Shown here: in pieces, positions 40,045 to 49,821 of the stretch
Layout: every line of letters starts with the position of its first letter
How positions within the stretch are numbered: position 1 is the stretch's first letter
Assembly: GCF_000507765.1 (NCBI RefSeq)
Contig: NZ_KI669401.1
Span: 1,290,597-1,354,596 of the forward strand
Direction: 5' to 3'
Source of the DNA: Streptococcus parasanguinis CC87K
GTDB lineage: Bacteria > Bacillota > Bacilli > Lactobacillales > Streptococcaceae
Length of the DNA stretch: 64,000 nucleotides
Position numbers and translations under genes: made by a program
The notes under the pieces: generated by a model
The model's input: only the letters and a program-made list of their open reading frames with translations
Database searches by the model: none
Told to the model about the DNA's origin: nothing

Positions 40045-41055
40045 TTATTTAGCAATTTTTGCGAAGTATTCAAGAGTACGAACAAGTTGTGCAGTGTAAG
40101 ACATTTCGTTGTCATACCATGAAACAACTTTAACCAATTGTTTACCGTCAACGTCAATAACTTTAGTTTGAGTTGCGTCAAACAATGATCCGTAAGACAT
40201 ACCTACAACGTCTGAAGAAACGATTGGATCTTCAGTGTAACCGTATGATTCGTTTGAAGCTGCTTTCATAGCTGCGTTCACTTCATCAACAGTAACGTTC
40301 TTGTCAAGAACAACTACCAATTCAGTAACTGATCCAGTTGGAACAGGAACACGTTGTGCAGCTCCGTCCAATTTACCGTTCAATTCAGGGATAACCAAAC
40401 CGATTGCTTTAGCAGCACCAGTTGAGTTAGGAACGATGTTAGCAGCACCAGCGCGTGCACGACGAAGGTCACCTTTACGGTGTGGACCGTCAAGGATCAT
40501 TTGGTCACCAGTGTAAGCGTGGATAGTAGTCATCAATCCTTCAACAACACCGAAGTTATCTTGAAGAGCTTTAGCCATTGGAGCCAAGCAGTTTGTAGTA
40601 CATGAAGCACCTGAGATAACTGTTTCAGTACCATCAAGAATATCGTGGTTAGTGTTAAATACGACTGTTTTAACATCTGATCCACCAGGAGCAGTGATAA
40701 CAACTTTCTTAGCACCACCAGCATGCAAGTGTTTTTCAGCAGCTGCTTTAGTAGCAAAGAAACCAGTTGCTTCAAGAACGATTTCTACACCGTCGTTAGC
40801 CCAGTCGATTTGTTCTGGATCACGTTCAGCGGAAACTTTAATGAATTTACCGTTAACTTCGAATCCACCTTCTTTAACTTCCACAGTACCGTCGAAACGA
40901 CCTTGAGTTGTATCGTATTTCAACAAGTGTGCAAGCATAACTGGATCTGTAAGGTCGTTGATGCGTGTAACTTCAACACCTTCTACGTTTTGGATACGAC
41001 GGAAAGCAAGACGTCCGATACGACCGAAACCGTTAATACCAACTTTAACTACCAT
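40045..41055 (-). CDS. gap: Glyceraldehyde-3-phosphate dehydrogenase, NAD-dependent
   Basis: The 336-residue glycolytic enzyme starts [20 protein letters not shown] (NAD-binding) and has the catalytic Cys in [26 protein letters not shown] and the [12 protein letters not shown] end. ATG 41055 has a perfect AGGAGG site; nine further upstream codons are open but belong to the leader. Extreme codon bias indicates very high expression. In streptococci this protein is also found on the cell surface (plasmin binding), which is family knowledge. Confidence 0.98.
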   Translation of the reverse strand: MVVKVGINGFGRIGRLAFRRIQNVEGVEVTRINDLTDPVMLAHLLKYDTTQGRFDGTVEVKEGGFEVNGKFIKVSAERDPEQIDWANDGVEIVLEATGFFATKAAAEKHLHAGGAKKVVITAPGGSDVKTVVFNTNHDILDGTETVISGASCTTNCLAPMAKALQDNFGVVEGLMTTIHAYTGDQMILDGPHRKGDLRRARAGAANIVPNSTGAAKAIGLVIPELNGKLDGAAQRVPVPTGSVTELVVVLDKNVTVDEVNAAMKAASNESYGYTEDPIVSSDVVGMSYGSLFDATQTKVIDVDGKQLVKVVSWYDNEMSYTAQLVRTLEYFAKIAK

Positions 41056-41141
41056 TCGTGATTTCCTCCTTATGAAAATCAAAAAAATTTTTTGTGAAAA
41101 GAGTAACTTGACACAGCGCCAAACATCTTTTAACAGTCTCT

Positions 41142-41170
41142 ATTATATACTTTATTGCATTAAAAAGCAA
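41142..41170 (-). promoter_or_regulatory. Promoter of gap
   Basis: Minus-strand TTGCTT (41165-41170), 17 bp, TATAAT (41142-41147). Confidence 0.75.
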
Positions 41171-41290
41171 CTATTTCCCCACGAAAAGCAAGATTTATCA
41201 TAGATCACCACCTCTTTTATTGAAGTTTTTCACAAAGTCTTGTTTGCTAGGAAGAGCACTTTTTTACTTGTATTCACTTTTGGAACAAAG

Positions 41291-41321
41291 AAAAACTCTT
41301 CCCAAAGTGGGAAGAGTTTTT
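41291..41321 (-). terminator. Terminator of the str operon after fusA
   Basis: A 13-bp perfect stem AAAAACTCTTCCC/GGGAAGAGTTTTT with loop AAAGT; U-rich on both sides, so bidirectional. Confidence 0.93.
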
Positions 41322-41334
41322 AAGCATTGGTAAA

Positions 41335-43416
41335 TTAAGCTTCACCTTTAGCTTTTTTAATGATTTCTTCTTGTACTGATTTTGGTACATCTTCGTAGTG
41401 GTCAAATACCATCATGAAGGTACCACGTCCTTGAGTTGCAGAACGAAGGACAGTAGCGTAACCGAACATTTCAGCAAGTGGTACATATGCACGAACGATT
41501 TGGCTTGCACCGTGTGCTTCCATACCATCTACACGTCCACGACGAGCAGTTACGTGACCCATAACATCCCCAAGGTTTTCTTCAGGAACTGTGATGGTTA
41601 CAAGCATCATTGGTTCAAGGATAGCTGGTTGTGCAGTCTTAGCAGCTTCTTTAAGTGCAAGAGATGCAGCGATCTTGAAGGCAGTTTCAGATGAGTCGAC
41701 ATCGTGGTATGAACCATCGTAAAGCTTAGCTTTCACGTCAACCATTGGGTAACCAGCAAGAACACCGTTCGCCATAGATTCTTGAAGTCCTTTTTCTACT
41801 GCAGGGATGAATTCACGTGGAACCACACCACCGACGATCGCATTTTCGAACTCGAATCCTTTACCTTCTTCGTTTGGAGTAAATTCGATCCAAACATCAC
41901 CAAACTGACCTTTACCACCAGATTGACGTTTGAAGAATCCACGTGCTTGTGTAGAAGCGCGGAATGTTTCACGGTAAGATACTTGAGGAGCACCAACGTT
42001 AGCTTCAACCTTGAATTCACGTTTCATACGGTCAACAAGGACATCCAAGTGCAACTCACCCATACCAGAGATAACTGTTTCACCAGTTTCAGGGTTTGTT
42101 TCAACGCGGAATGTTGGATCTTCTTCAGCCAATTTTTGAAGGGCGATACCCATCTTGTCTTGGTCCGCTTTAGATTTAGGCTCAACCATCAATTGGATAA
42201 CTGGTTCTGGAACTTCGATTGATTCAAGGATGATTTTTGCTTTTTCATCTGTCAATGAGTCACCAGTTGTAGTATCTTTCAAACCAACGGCAGCAGCGAT
42301 ATCTCCAGAGTAAACTGTTTCGATTTCTTTACGAGTGTTGGCGTGCATTTGAAGGATACGTCCGATACGTTCACGTTTACCTTTAGAAGTGTTCAATACG
42401 TATGAACCTGAGTTCAAGACACCTGAGTAAACACGGAAGAATGTCAAACGACCTACGAATGGGTCAGTCATGATCTTGAAGGCAAGAGCTGCAAATGGCT
42501 CTTCATCAGATGCTGGACGTTCTTCTTCTTCGTCTGTATCTGGGTTTACACCCTTGATTGCAGGGATATCAAGTGGGCTTGGAAGGTAGTCAAGGACTGC
42601 ATCCAACATCAATTGAACCCCTTTGTTCTTGAAGGCAGAACCACAAAGTACTGGGTAGAATTCAACGTTGATTGTAGCTTTACGGATACCAGCTTTCAAT
42701 TCTTCGTTAGTAATTTCTTCCCCTTCAAGGTATTTCATCATCAAGTCTTCATCAGTTTCAGCAACTGCTTCAACCAATTTTTCACGGTATTCTTGAGCTT
42801 GTTCAAGGTATTCAGCTGGAATATCTTCTTCAAGGATATCTGTACCAAGGTCGTTAGTATAGATTTCAGCTTTCATCTTGATCAAGTCAATGATTCCGCG
42901 GAAGTCATCTTCAGCACCGATTGGCAATTGAATTGGGTGAGCGTTTGCTTGAAGACGGTCATGAAGTGTGCTTACTGAGTAAAGGAAGTCAGCACCGATT
43001 TTATCCATCTTGTTAGCGAATACGATACGTGGAACTCCGTATTCAGTTGCTTGACGCCAAACTGTTTCAGTTTGAGGCTCAACACCTGATTGTGAGTCAA
43101 GAACGGTTACAGCACCGTCCAAAACGCGGAGTGAACGTTGAACTTCGATAGTGAAGTCCACGTGTCCTGGTGTGTCGATGATGTTTACACGAGTGTCTTT
43201 CCATTGAGCTGTTGTAGCGGCAGATGTGATAGTGATACCACGTTCTTGTTCTTGCTCCATCCAGTCCATTTGTGACGCACCTTCGTGAGTTTCACCGATT
43301 TTGTGAATCTTACCAGTGTAGTAAAGGATACGCTCAGTTGTAGTTGTTTTACCAGCATCGACGTGAGCCATGATACCGATATTACGAGTTTTTTCAAGTG
43401 AAAATTCGCGTGCCAT
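41335..43416 (-). CDS. fusA: Elongation factor G
   Basis: This translational GTPase drives ribosome translocation and recycling. The 693-residue protein has the P-loop [15 protein letters not shown], the effector [19 protein letters not shown] (G3) and [10 protein letters not shown] (G4). Domain IV starts around [11 protein letters not shown]. Highly biased codons. It has its own extended -10 promoter and follows rpsG after a 300-bp gap containing a terminator. Confidence 0.98.
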   Translation of the reverse strand: MAREFSLEKTRNIGIMAHVDAGKTTTTERILYYTGKIHKIGETHEGASQMDWMEQEQERGITITSAATTAQWKDTRVNIIDTPGHVDFTIEVQRSLRVLDGAVTVLDSQSGVEPQTETVWRQATEYGVPRIVFANKMDKIGADFLYSVSTLHDRLQANAHPIQLPIGAEDDFRGIIDLIKMKAEIYTNDLGTDILEEDIPAEYLEQAQEYREKLVEAVAETDEDLMMKYLEGEEITNEELKAGIRKATINVEFYPVLCGSAFKNKGVQLMLDAVLDYLPSPLDIPAIKGVNPDTDEEEERPASDEEPFAALAFKIMTDPFVGRLTFFRVYSGVLNSGSYVLNTSKGKRERIGRILQMHANTRKEIETVYSGDIAAAVGLKDTTTGDSLTDEKAKIILESIEVPEPVIQLMVEPKSKADQDKMGIALQKLAEEDPTFRVETNPETGETVISGMGELHLDVLVDRMKREFKVEANVGAPQVSYRETFRASTQARGFFKRQSGGKGQFGDVWIEFTPNEEGKGFEFENAIVGGVVPREFIPAVEKGLQESMANGVLAGYPMVDVKAKLYDGSYHDVDSSETAFKIAASLALKEAAKTAQPAILEPMMLVTITVPEENLGDVMGHVTARRGRVDGMEAHGASQIVRAYVPLAEMFGYATVLRSATQGRGTFMMVFDHYEDVPKSVQEEIIKKAKGEA

Positions 43417-43454
43417 GAGGTTTGTTTCTCCTATATTTTTTATTTCTATATTCT

Positions 43455-43463
43455 ATTATAACA
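43455..43463 (-). promoter_or_regulatory. Extended -10 promoter of fusA
   Basis: The minus strand reads TGTTATAAT about 40 bp before the fusA ATG and directly after the upstream terminator. Confidence 0.7.
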
Positions 43464-43471
43464 TGATTTAA

Positions 43472-43499
43472 TAAAAACGGATAGGCAGGACCTACCCGT
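43472..43499 (-). terminator. Terminator-like hairpin between rpsG and fusA
   Basis: Minus-strand stem ACGGGTAGG/CCTATCCGT (one mismatch, short loop) followed by TTTTTATT. It may attenuate read-through from rpsL-rpsG into fusA. Confidence 0.65.
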
Positions 43500-43719
43500 T
43501 CTCAGTGTTTTCATGCTAAGTTTTGGTTCCAACTTGTAAGAAGAGTTGAATTGGGTTCAAGAGCTGACGAAGCTTAATTGAACTCGGGCTAAAGTTAGTT
43601 AGCCGATTTGAGCCGGAACGGGATGCTGTGTGAAAAAGATAAACTTCCTTGTATTCATCGAATACTGCGTCAGTTTCCTATTTTCACTTTGCATCCTTGC
43701 CGTTCCTAGCATCATGATC

Positions 43720-44190
43720 TTACCAGCGGAAGTGTGCGAATGCACGGTTAGCTTCAGCCATACGGTGAGTATCTTCACGTTTCTTAACAGCTGCACCAGT
43801 GTTGTTCGCTGCATCCAAGATTTCTTTTGCAAGACGATCAACCATTGTGTGTTCACCACGTTGACGAGCGATTGTTACCAACCAACGAAGTCCAAGTGTT
43901 GTACGACGTTCTGGACGAACTTCAACTGGGACTTGGTAGTTAGAACCACCGACACGGCGAGCACGTACTTCAAGTACAGGCATGATGTTTTCCATAGCTG
44001 TTTCGAATACTTCAAGAGCATCGTTTCCAGTAGCTTCTTTAATTTGTTCGAAAGCTCCGTAAACGATTGAAGCAGCTGTACCACGTTTACCATCAAGCAT
44101 AACGCGGTTGATAAGACGAGTAACTAATTGTGAATTGTAAAGCGGATCTGGCAATACATCGCGTTTAGGCGCACGGTTTTTACGACTCAT
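43720..44190 (-). CDS. rpsG: 30S ribosomal protein S7
   Basis: The 156-residue primary 16S rRNA-binding protein starts [20 protein letters not shown] and contains [13 protein letters not shown] and the C-terminal [13 protein letters not shown]. Length and sequence are typical. Follows rpsL by 19 bp with AAAGGGG before the ATG. Likely the autoregulatory protein of the str operon, by analogy. Confidence 0.98.
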   Translation of the reverse strand: MSRKNRAPKRDVLPDPLYNSQLVTRLINRVMLDGKRGTAASIVYGAFEQIKEATGNDALEVFETAMENIMPVLEVRARRVGGSNYQVPVEVRPERRTTLGLRWLVTIARQRGEHTMVDRLAKEILDAANNTGAAVKKREDTHRMAEANRAFAHFRW

Positions 44191-44209
44191 TTTTCTTTAT
44201 CCCCTTTCC

Positions 44210-44623
44210 TTATGCTTTTGGTTTTTTAGTACCGTATTTAGAACGGCCTTGTTTACGATCGTTTACACCTGCAGTATCAAGTGCTCCACGGACGATATGG
44301 TAACGTACCCCTGGAAGGTCTTTTACACGTCCACCACGAAGAAGAACCACGCTGTGTTCTTGCAAGTTGTGTCCGATACCTGGGATATAAGCAGTTACTT
44401 CGATCAAGTTGCTCAAACGTACACGGGCAAATTTACGAAGGGCAGAGTTAGGTTTTTTAGGTGTCATTGTTCCAACACGAGTTGCAACACCACGTTTTTG
44501 TGGTGAAGAAACGTTTGTTTGAACTTTTTTATGACTGTTGTAACCAACGTTCAAAGCTGGTGATTTAGATTTTTCTACTTTTGATTTACGCGGTTTGCGA
44601 ACCAATTGGTTAATTGTAGGCAT
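44210..44623 (-). CDS. rpsL: 30S ribosomal protein S12
   Basis: The 137-residue decoding-centre protein starts [25 protein letters not shown]. The streptomycin-related sites show wild-type residues: Lys in the [11 protein letters not shown] motif and Lys in [14 protein letters not shown]. First gene of the str operon, with a long structured leader from a strong promoter. Confidence 0.98.
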   Translation of the reverse strand: MPTINQLVRKPRKSKVEKSKSPALNVGYNSHKKVQTNVSSPQKRGVATRVGTMTPKKPNSALRKFARVRLSNLIEVTAYIPGIGHNLQEHSVVLLRGGRVKDLPGVRYHIVRGALDTAGVNDRKQGRSKYGTKKPKA

Positions 44624-44656
44624 CTACATTCTCCTGTGAAATTTTTTATTTTTGGT

Positions 44657-44692
44657 GATGGTACACTTGGTGACAGCTACCATCTGTGTGTA
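44657..44692 (-). promoter_or_regulatory. Hairpin in the rpsL leader
   Basis: The 130-nt leader contains a 7-bp perfect stem GATGGTA/TACCATC (44657-44684) competing with an alternative GTACAC/GTGTAC stem, 40-60 nt before the start. It may regulate translation, but nothing more can be said from sequence. Confidence 0.45.
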
Positions 44693-44761
44693 CTTTTGCA
44701 ACATTTGTCAGCACGTCCCTGTACACTCTTGAGAGACCAAAAGTAAAAAGTACCGTCTATT

Positions 44762-44790
44762 ATTATAACATGACGGCACTTTGATTGCAA
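44762..44790 (-). promoter_or_regulatory. Promoter of the rpsL-rpsG operon
   Basis: Minus-strand TTGCAA (44785-44790), 17 bp, TGTTATAAT with perfect -10 at 44762-44767. Confidence 0.85.
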
Positions 44791-44828
44791 GATGTTTTTT
44801 TATTTTTTAAAGAAGTCGAAAAAGTTCA

Positions 44829-45365
44829 TTATTGACCAGGTTCAGCAGGTACTTCTGCCCCTGCATCTGCAGCCGGAGCATACTGTTGTTGCTGTTGTGG
44901 TTGAACTGTCGCATTGGCTTCAGCTACTCCAGCGTTGGCATTAGCGTCTGTTTGAGTCTGCTGCGTTGCCGCTGTGTCACTCTCATAGGTCAGTCCATAA
45001 TAGTTAGCGATGTATTGGATACGGGCATCAAGCGATTGCTTTTGAGTCGCATCTTTGACTTTCTTCACAGCAGCTTGGGCAGCGTTCACAGAATCTTGAC
45101 TTGGGGTTGTTTCCATTTGAACGACTGCTTTTTCAGCAGCTTCTGTATTTTTCTTTTCTTCCTTCTTTTCTTTTTCTTCCTTTGTTTCCTTTTTCACTGG
45201 AAGGGAACCTGTTTTTTTAGCAGGTTGAATTTCTGTCGTTACCTGGGCAGCCGTATTCTTTTTAACGGTATACAAACCAGCTACCAATATAAAGGATAGA
45301 GACAGAACTGTCACCAAGCGAATCCACAAAGGGCTATTATCAAATCGATCTAAAATTCTTTTCAC
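44829..45365 (-). CDS. Membrane-anchored extracellular protein, low complexity
   Basis: The 178-residue protein has a cytoplasmic start (MKRILDRFDNSPLW), one hydrophobic helix (about 15-34, LVTVLSLSFILVAGLYTV), a Lys/Glu-rich stalk (KKETKEEKEKKEEKK), a central helical block AAVKKVKDATQKQSLDARIQYIANYYGLTYE and a Gln/Ala/Pro-rich tail. The start codon is GTG 45365 behind AGGAGG. It lies between purR and the str operon and is probably in the purR transcript (23 bp gap). Family not recognised. Confidence 0.8.
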   Translation of the reverse strand: MKRILDRFDNSPLWIRLVTVLSLSFILVAGLYTVKKNTAAQVTTEIQPAKKTGSLPVKKETKEEKEKKEEKKNTEAAEKAVVQMETTPSQDSVNAAQAAVKKVKDATQKQSLDARIQYIANYYGLTYESDTAATQQTQTDANANAGVAEANATVQPQQQQQYAPAADAGAEVPAEPGQ

Positions 45366-45388
45366 TTTTTGATCCTCCTTTGCTGCTC

Positions 45389-46204
45389 TTAATCAAAGAT
45401 ATTCCCAACTTCGACACTCAATTTATTTTCTTTTACATCGATGTTGGTAACGCGCAATAAGGATTTGTGTTCAAAGAATTCACGGTCGGTTGCAGCATTA
45501 TCCGCAAAGACAGCTACTCCTGCTAATTCAGAATCAAATTCAGACAAGAGGCTGACCATCCCGTTAATCGTTCCGCCACCTTTAAGGAAGTCATCGACAA
45601 TCAAGACCCGGCTTCCTGCTTTTAGGCTCCGTTTTGAAAGGAACATTTTCTCAATGCGATCCCCACTTGAGCCTGAAACATAGTTGACACTAACGGTTGA
45701 CCCTTCTGTGATTTTCAAATCACGACGGACAATGACGAATGGAACATTCAAGACATTAGCTACTGCATTGGCTAGTGGAACTCCCTTGGTCGCTACGGTC
45801 ATGACAGCATCAATCTTCTTATCTCGGAAGGCTTTGGCAATGATGCGTCCGATCCGATTCAAAATCTTCGGATTGCTCAAAAGATCAGACAAGTAAATGT
45901 AGCCACCAGGAAGGATACGATCACTTTCAGACAGTTGCTTGCAAAGATCCTCAACGATTTCTTTGGATTCTTGATCTGAGATAGACGGTGTAAAGATCAC
46001 GCCTCCACCAGCTCCTGTAATGGTCTCAATATTTCCGATTTCCATCTCTTCAAAAGCCCGCTTAATAATCACGATATCTTCTGAGATGGAAGACTTGGCA
46101 GACTCATACTTTTCCGCAAACGTATTGAGGCTAGTCAATTCATAGGGATGGTTGATCAAGTAATTAGAAATTACGACCATCCGTTCACTTCTTCTTAATT
46201 TCAT
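45389..46204 (-). CDS. purR: Purine operon regulator PurR
   Basis: The 271-residue protein joins an N-terminal winged helix (RRSERMVVISNYLINHPYELTSLNTFAEKY) to a phosphoribosyltransferase fold with the PRPP loop RVLIVDDFLKGGGTINGM. In lactococci and streptococci this protein controls purine genes in response to PRPP. The upstream region has TATAAT (46231-46236) and a PurBox-like site. Confidence 0.95.
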   Translation of the reverse strand: MKLRRSERMVVISNYLINHPYELTSLNTFAEKYESAKSSISEDIVIIKRAFEEMEIGNIETITGAGGGVIFTPSISDQESKEIVEDLCKQLSESDRILPGGYIYLSDLLSNPKILNRIGRIIAKAFRDKKIDAVMTVATKGVPLANAVANVLNVPFVIVRRDLKITEGSTVSVNYVSGSSGDRIEKMFLSKRSLKAGSRVLIVDDFLKGGGTINGMVSLLSEFDSELAGVAVFADNAATDREFFEHKSLLRVTNIDVKENKLSVEVGNIFD

Positions 46205-46230
46205 TTTCTCACCATGTAGTTTTTTCTATC

Positions 46231-46263
46231 ATTATACCATAAGAAGCGAAAAAAACGAACATT
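46231..46263 (-). promoter_or_regulatory. purR promoter with candidate PurBox
   Basis: TATAAT is at 46231-46236 on the minus strand. On the opposite strand AAAAACGAACATT (46251-46263) matches 12 of 13 positions of the lactococcal PurBox AWWWCCGAACWWT, located around the -35. This suggests autoregulation. Confidence 0.45.
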
Positions 46264-46339
46264 CTGATTTACAGAAGGCCGTTTTTTCCTGATTATTTTA
46301 TTTTTGGCAGAATCATTCCCGTATTTATCTCTGTTTTTA

Positions 46340-47284
46340 CTAGTCGAGATTCGGTTTATAGAAGGAACGATTTTCCATAGCGAAGATTTTATTGGTCATC
46401 TCGCCAGGACCAATTAAGCCAAGTGCTGTTGTCATCATCATCATTTCCGCATCCAAATTATCGATCATATGAATAATCTCTGCTTCCATGATTTTTGGAC
46501 GAACGGGACTACCGTATTCGAGCAAGCCATGGTGACTCAAGATCACATGGCGAAGGACGATCACTTCTTCTTTTTGATCATCAATCTTCAAGTCTTGCAA
46601 GACCTTGGTGATTTCTTCATCGATCAGTGCAATGTGGCCGATGAGGTTGCCTCGAACAGTGTATTCTGTATTTTCAGGTCCCGTCAACTCAATCACTTTG
46701 GCCAAATCGTGTAACATAATCCCTGCAAAGAGCAAGCTCTTATTCAACTGAGGATAGATATCGCCGATACTATCTGCCAAGCGGACCATGGTCGCTGTAT
46801 GATAAGCGAGACCTGCTTCAAAGGCATGATGGTTGGTTTTAGCAGCTGGATAGCTATAAAACTCTTTCTCATATTTCTCATAGAGGGCACGGACAATCCG
46901 TTGCCAAACTGGATTTTCAATTTTGAAAATCATGTTTGACAGGTATTCATGCAATTCCTTGGGATCTACTGGTGGTTTTTCCTTGAAGTCTGCTGGATTG
47001 TTGGGCTCTCCTGCTTGTGGCAAGCGCATATTCAATTGATTAACTTGCGGAGTATTATTGTAGACCTCCCGACGACCAGCCATATGGACCACGCGCCCAG
47101 CTGTAAAGCTCTCTACATTGTGAGGTTGGGCATCCCATAGTTTACCTTCGATTGTACCGGTCTCATCCTGGAAGACAAAGGCGAGGTAGTTTTTCCCGGC
47201 CCGCGTTTGACGCACTTCTGCTGACTTGATCAAATAGAATCCTTCGAACAATTCATCTTTTTTCATTTGGTTAATTTTGACCAT
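46340..47284 (-). CDS. yhaM: 3'-5' exoribonuclease YhaM
   Basis: An N-terminal OB fold (about 10-90, EVRQTRAGKNYLAFVFQDETGTIEGKLWD) is followed by an HD domain with TNHHAFEAGLAYHTATM, LFAGIMLHDLAKV and ILSHHGLLEYGSP. YhaM trims short RNA 3' ends in Firmicutes. I use ATG 47284, 6 bp after GGAG; the frame extends to ATG 47296 inside rmuC. It overlaps the rmuC stop by 14 bp. Confidence 0.93.
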   Translation of the reverse strand: MVKINQMKKDELFEGFYLIKSAEVRQTRAGKNYLAFVFQDETGTIEGKLWDAQPHNVESFTAGRVVHMAGRREVYNNTPQVNQLNMRLPQAGEPNNPADFKEKPPVDPKELHEYLSNMIFKIENPVWQRIVRALYEKYEKEFYSYPAAKTNHHAFEAGLAYHTATMVRLADSIGDIYPQLNKSLLFAGIMLHDLAKVIELTGPENTEYTVRGNLIGHIALIDEEITKVLQDLKIDDQKEEVIVLRHVILSHHGLLEYGSPVRPKIMEAEIIHMIDNLDAEMMMMTTALGLIGPGEMTNKIFAMENRSFYKPNLD

Positions 47285-48521
47285 CATCTTCTCCATCTTC
47301 TATATATACATCTAGTCCCAGCAGGTCCTCATCGCTTTCGATTTGGCGGAGTGTCCGCTCGATGGCACTGGTCCGTCTGGTTAGCAAATCATCAATATTA
47401 TTGGAAGCATTCTTTAAATGGCGCTGAGTCTTGGCCAGAATCCCTCCAAACTTATGGAATTCTGATTTGACCGATCCCAACACCTTGCTAATGTCATCTG
47501 CACTCTTTTGGATGTTGAGCGTTTTAAAGCCAACAGACAAGGAGTTCAAGAGGGCTGATAGCGTACTTGGCCCAGCCACTAAAATTTGTTCGTCCCGACG
47601 CAAGCGATCGAAGAATTCTGGATTGCGAACCACTTCGGAATAGAGGCCTTCAGTTGGCAAAAAGAGAATTCCGAAATTCGTTGTCGCTGGTGGAAAGAGG
47701 TATTTTTGTTGGATATCCTTAGCAAAACGCTTGATACTAGCAAGAAGGGCCTTGCGGTAACGCTCGATCTCCTCTTTCTCTCCTGATTCATAAGCTTCTT
47801 CCAGACGATAGTAGTCTTCCAGTGGGAATTTAGAGTCAATCGGCAGATAGACTGGCTCCTCTCCTTGTCCTGGAAGCTTAATAGCATACTCCACGCGCTC
47901 ACTGGATTGGGGAACGGTGACAAACTCCCGCTCATACTGGGCTGGGGTCAAGATATCTTCAATGATTTGACCCAGCTGCAATTCGCCCATAATCCCACGC
48001 GTCTTGGTATTGGAGAGAACTTTATTAAGGGTTCCGACATCCCGCGCCACCGTCTGCATTTCTCCTAGCCCTTTGTTGACCGACTCCAATTGTTTTGAAA
48101 CCGTCTCAAAGGAGGTCTGTAAGCGGTGCTGCAAGGTTTTCTCCAATTTTTCTTCTACCGTTTGGCGCATCTGTTCTAGCCGCACTTCATTGGACTCTTG
48201 GATCTGGCGCATGCGCTCATCTGTTTTGTCCCGATTTTTAGTAAAGTGCTCGTTCATCTCAGCGCGCAGAGCCGTCGTCTGCTGGTGGATCTCCACTCGC
48301 ATCTCGGTTAAACGATCTGTCAGAGCGATCTCTAACTGCTGATTGGCAATCTGGCTTGCTTGTCTTTCTTTTTCAAAACGATAGTCCAACTGGTCTGTCA
48401 AATGATCCTCATGGTCTTCCAGCAACTCTCTTAAAGCCGGTCTTGTATCATCTGACCGTTGCAAGAGATAGATGAGGAGGCCCAGATTGAGCAGGCCAAT
48501 CAGAAGCAGAATGATATTCAT
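47271..48521 (-). CDS. rmuC: RmuC-family DNA recombination protein
   Basis: The protein has an N-terminal membrane helix (MNIILLLIGLLNLGLLIYLL), a long coiled coil (about 35-165) and a nuclease-like domain with ETKSRGIMGELQLGQI-type sequence (KTRGIMGELQLGQIIEDILTP) and LPIDSKFPLEDYYRL. RmuC limits inversion at short repeats in E. coli. ATG 48521 has GAGGT upstream; earlier codons lie in the preceding gene. Member of rsgA-rpe-thiN-rmuC-yhaM. Confidence 0.93.
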   Translation of the reverse strand: MNIILLLIGLLNLGLLIYLLQRSDDTRPALRELLEDHEDHLTDQLDYRFEKERQASQIANQQLEIALTDRLTEMRVEIHQQTTALRAEMNEHFTKNRDKTDERMRQIQESNEVRLEQMRQTVEEKLEKTLQHRLQTSFETVSKQLESVNKGLGEMQTVARDVGTLNKVLSNTKTRGIMGELQLGQIIEDILTPAQYEREFVTVPQSSERVEYAIKLPGQGEEPVYLPIDSKFPLEDYYRLEEAYESGEKEEIERYRKALLASIKRFAKDIQQKYLFPPATTNFGILFLPTEGLYSEVVRNPEFFDRLRRDEQILVAGPSTLSALLNSLSVGFKTLNIQKSADDISKVLGSVKSEFHKFGGILAKTQRHLKNASNNIDDLLTRRTSAIERTLRQIESDEDLLGLDVYIEDGEDDGQN

Positions 48522-48522
48522 A

Positions 48523-49155
48523 TTAACCTCTGTCTTTACTATAAACAATGACAAGATAGCCACGGTCAAGACTCACTTGAATCGGTTGATCCAAAAATTC
48601 ATTGGAGCCATACATGGCCTTCAAAAAATAATTCTCCTGATGGAGCGGATACTTGGCTCCTGTAATCTCTAGGTGGCCTTGTCCGACAGGCATAAAGCCA
48701 ACATAAGACATGGCTGGATCTGGCTGAATCTCATGGCAACCAGCTGGTCTGTAGATCAAGCGATTTTGACCATCGACTAATTGGATCTGCTCCATGTAGG
48801 GAGCTAGGTCTGGATCGGTCGGCAAAAAGATATTGGACAAAAAGTGATCCAAGCGACCACCAAAGGCACCGTAAACAGTGACAACAGCATCTGGATAGGC
48901 CTCAAAGACCGCTTTCAAGGCCAATTCCAAATCCGTATCATTCTTTTCAGGAACGGACTGAACAACCTGCTTGGCTTGGGTTCGGATCTGATGCAAATCA
49001 GTCTCAGAGACAGAATCGAAATCCCCCACAGCTATATCTAAAGGCAGGCCTTGTTCCAGTAACTTCAAACAGCCACCGTCGACACCTACGTAAAGCTCTT
49101 GATCTTTTGGCAAGAGCGTGCTGTCACCTCCTGCCAGTATTGCGATGTTACCCAT
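48523..49155 (-). CDS. thiN: Thiamine pyrophosphokinase
   Basis: This cytosolic enzyme makes thiamine diphosphate from thiamine and ATP. The 210-residue protein shows AILAGGDS at the N-terminus, GVDGGCLKLLEQGLPLDIAVGDFDSVS (nucleotide and metal site), SVPEKNDTDLELAL and the GAFGGRLDHFLSN motif. It overlaps the end of rpe by 8 bp. No thiamine riboswitch is present. Confidence 0.93.
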   Translation of the reverse strand: MGNIAILAGGDSTLLPKDQELYVGVDGGCLKLLEQGLPLDIAVGDFDSVSETDLHQIRTQAKQVVQSVPEKNDTDLELALKAVFEAYPDAVVTVYGAFGGRLDHFLSNIFLPTDPDLAPYMEQIQLVDGQNRLIYRPAGCHEIQPDPAMSYVGFMPVGQGHLEITGAKYPLHQENYFLKAMYGSNEFLDQPIQVSLDRGYLVIVYSKDRG

Positions 49156-49807
49156 TTACAGCATCTCGGAGCGTTTGAACGCGCTCATTGACCTCCCCAT
49201 TAAAGACATAAGAGCCCGCTACAAAGACATTGGCCCCGGCTTCTTTTGCTTGGGAAATACTTTGAGCATCAATTCCACCATCCACTTCGATATCAAAGTC
49301 TAAACCTTTTTCTTCACGAAGAGCGACTAATTCGCGCACCTTGTCCATGGTTTCAGGCAAGAAGGCTTGGCCACCGAATCCTGGATTAACGGTCATAACC
49401 AAGACTTGATCCACCAAGTTCAAGACATGTTTGATACTGTCTACAGGAGTCCCTGGGTTGATCACGACACTAGCCTTCACACCCGCTTGACGAATTTTTT
49501 GAAGAGCTCCGTGGATATGAGGAGTAGCTTCCACATGGATGCTGATGATGTCAGCACCTGCACGGGCAAATTCTTCGATATGGTGTTCGGGATTGGTGAC
49601 CATCAAGTGGCAATCAAAGACCAACTTGCTATGCGGACGCATGCTCTCTACGACACCAGCTCCAAAGCTGATATTGGGCACAAAATGGCCATCCATGACA
49701 TCGATATGGGCATAGTCAGCTCCAGCTGCTTCTAAGCGTTTCAATTCACTTTCAAAATTGGCATAATCTGCACTCAAAATTGAGGGTGCAATTTTCATTG
49801 TTTTCAT
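49148..49807 (-). CDS. rpe: Ribulose-phosphate 3-epimerase
   Basis: Pentose-phosphate enzyme, TIM barrel. Motifs: IAPSILSADYANF, HIDVMDGHFVPNISFG, VFDCHLMV, VMTVNPGFGGQAF and EVDGGI, with the zinc-binding His and Asp residues in place. Length 219 residues. ATG 49807 is used; GGAG lies 11 bp upstream. Confidence 0.97.
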   Translation of the reverse strand: MKTMKIAPSILSADYANFESELKRLEAAGADYAHIDVMDGHFVPNISFGAGVVESMRPHSKLVFDCHLMVTNPEHHIEEFARAGADIISIHVEATPHIHGALQKIRQAGVKASVVINPGTPVDSIKHVLNLVDQVLVMTVNPGFGGQAFLPETMDKVRELVALREEKGLDFDIEVDGGIDAQSISQAKEAGANVFVAGSYVFNGEVNERVQTLRDAVNG

Positions 49808-49821
49808 CGTTGTAGTGTCTC

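Larger units (their letters stand above)
43417..43719 (-). other. rpsG-fusA intergenic region with several hairpins
   Basis: This 303-bp gap has no gene. Going from rpsG to fusA it holds an imperfect inverted repeat GAGTTGAATT/AATTGAACTC (about 43550-43584), a perfect GGCTAA/TTAGCC hairpin (43587-43604), a terminator-like hairpin (43472-43499), and then the fusA promoter. It splits the str operon into two units. Confidence 0.6.

Noticed and set aside
41782..42222. Plus-strand 146-codon frame opposite fusA
   Set aside because: Antisense shadow of a strongly expressed gene with biased codons.
43630..44070. Plus-strand frame of 146 codons opposite rpsG
   Set aside because: It is antisense to a highly biased ribosomal protein gene; its Phe/Ser/Cys-rich content is typical of an antisense shadow.
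48523..49155. Search for a thiamine riboswitch near thiN
   Set aside because: The gene sits inside a coupled operon with no leader; no TPP motif is visible.
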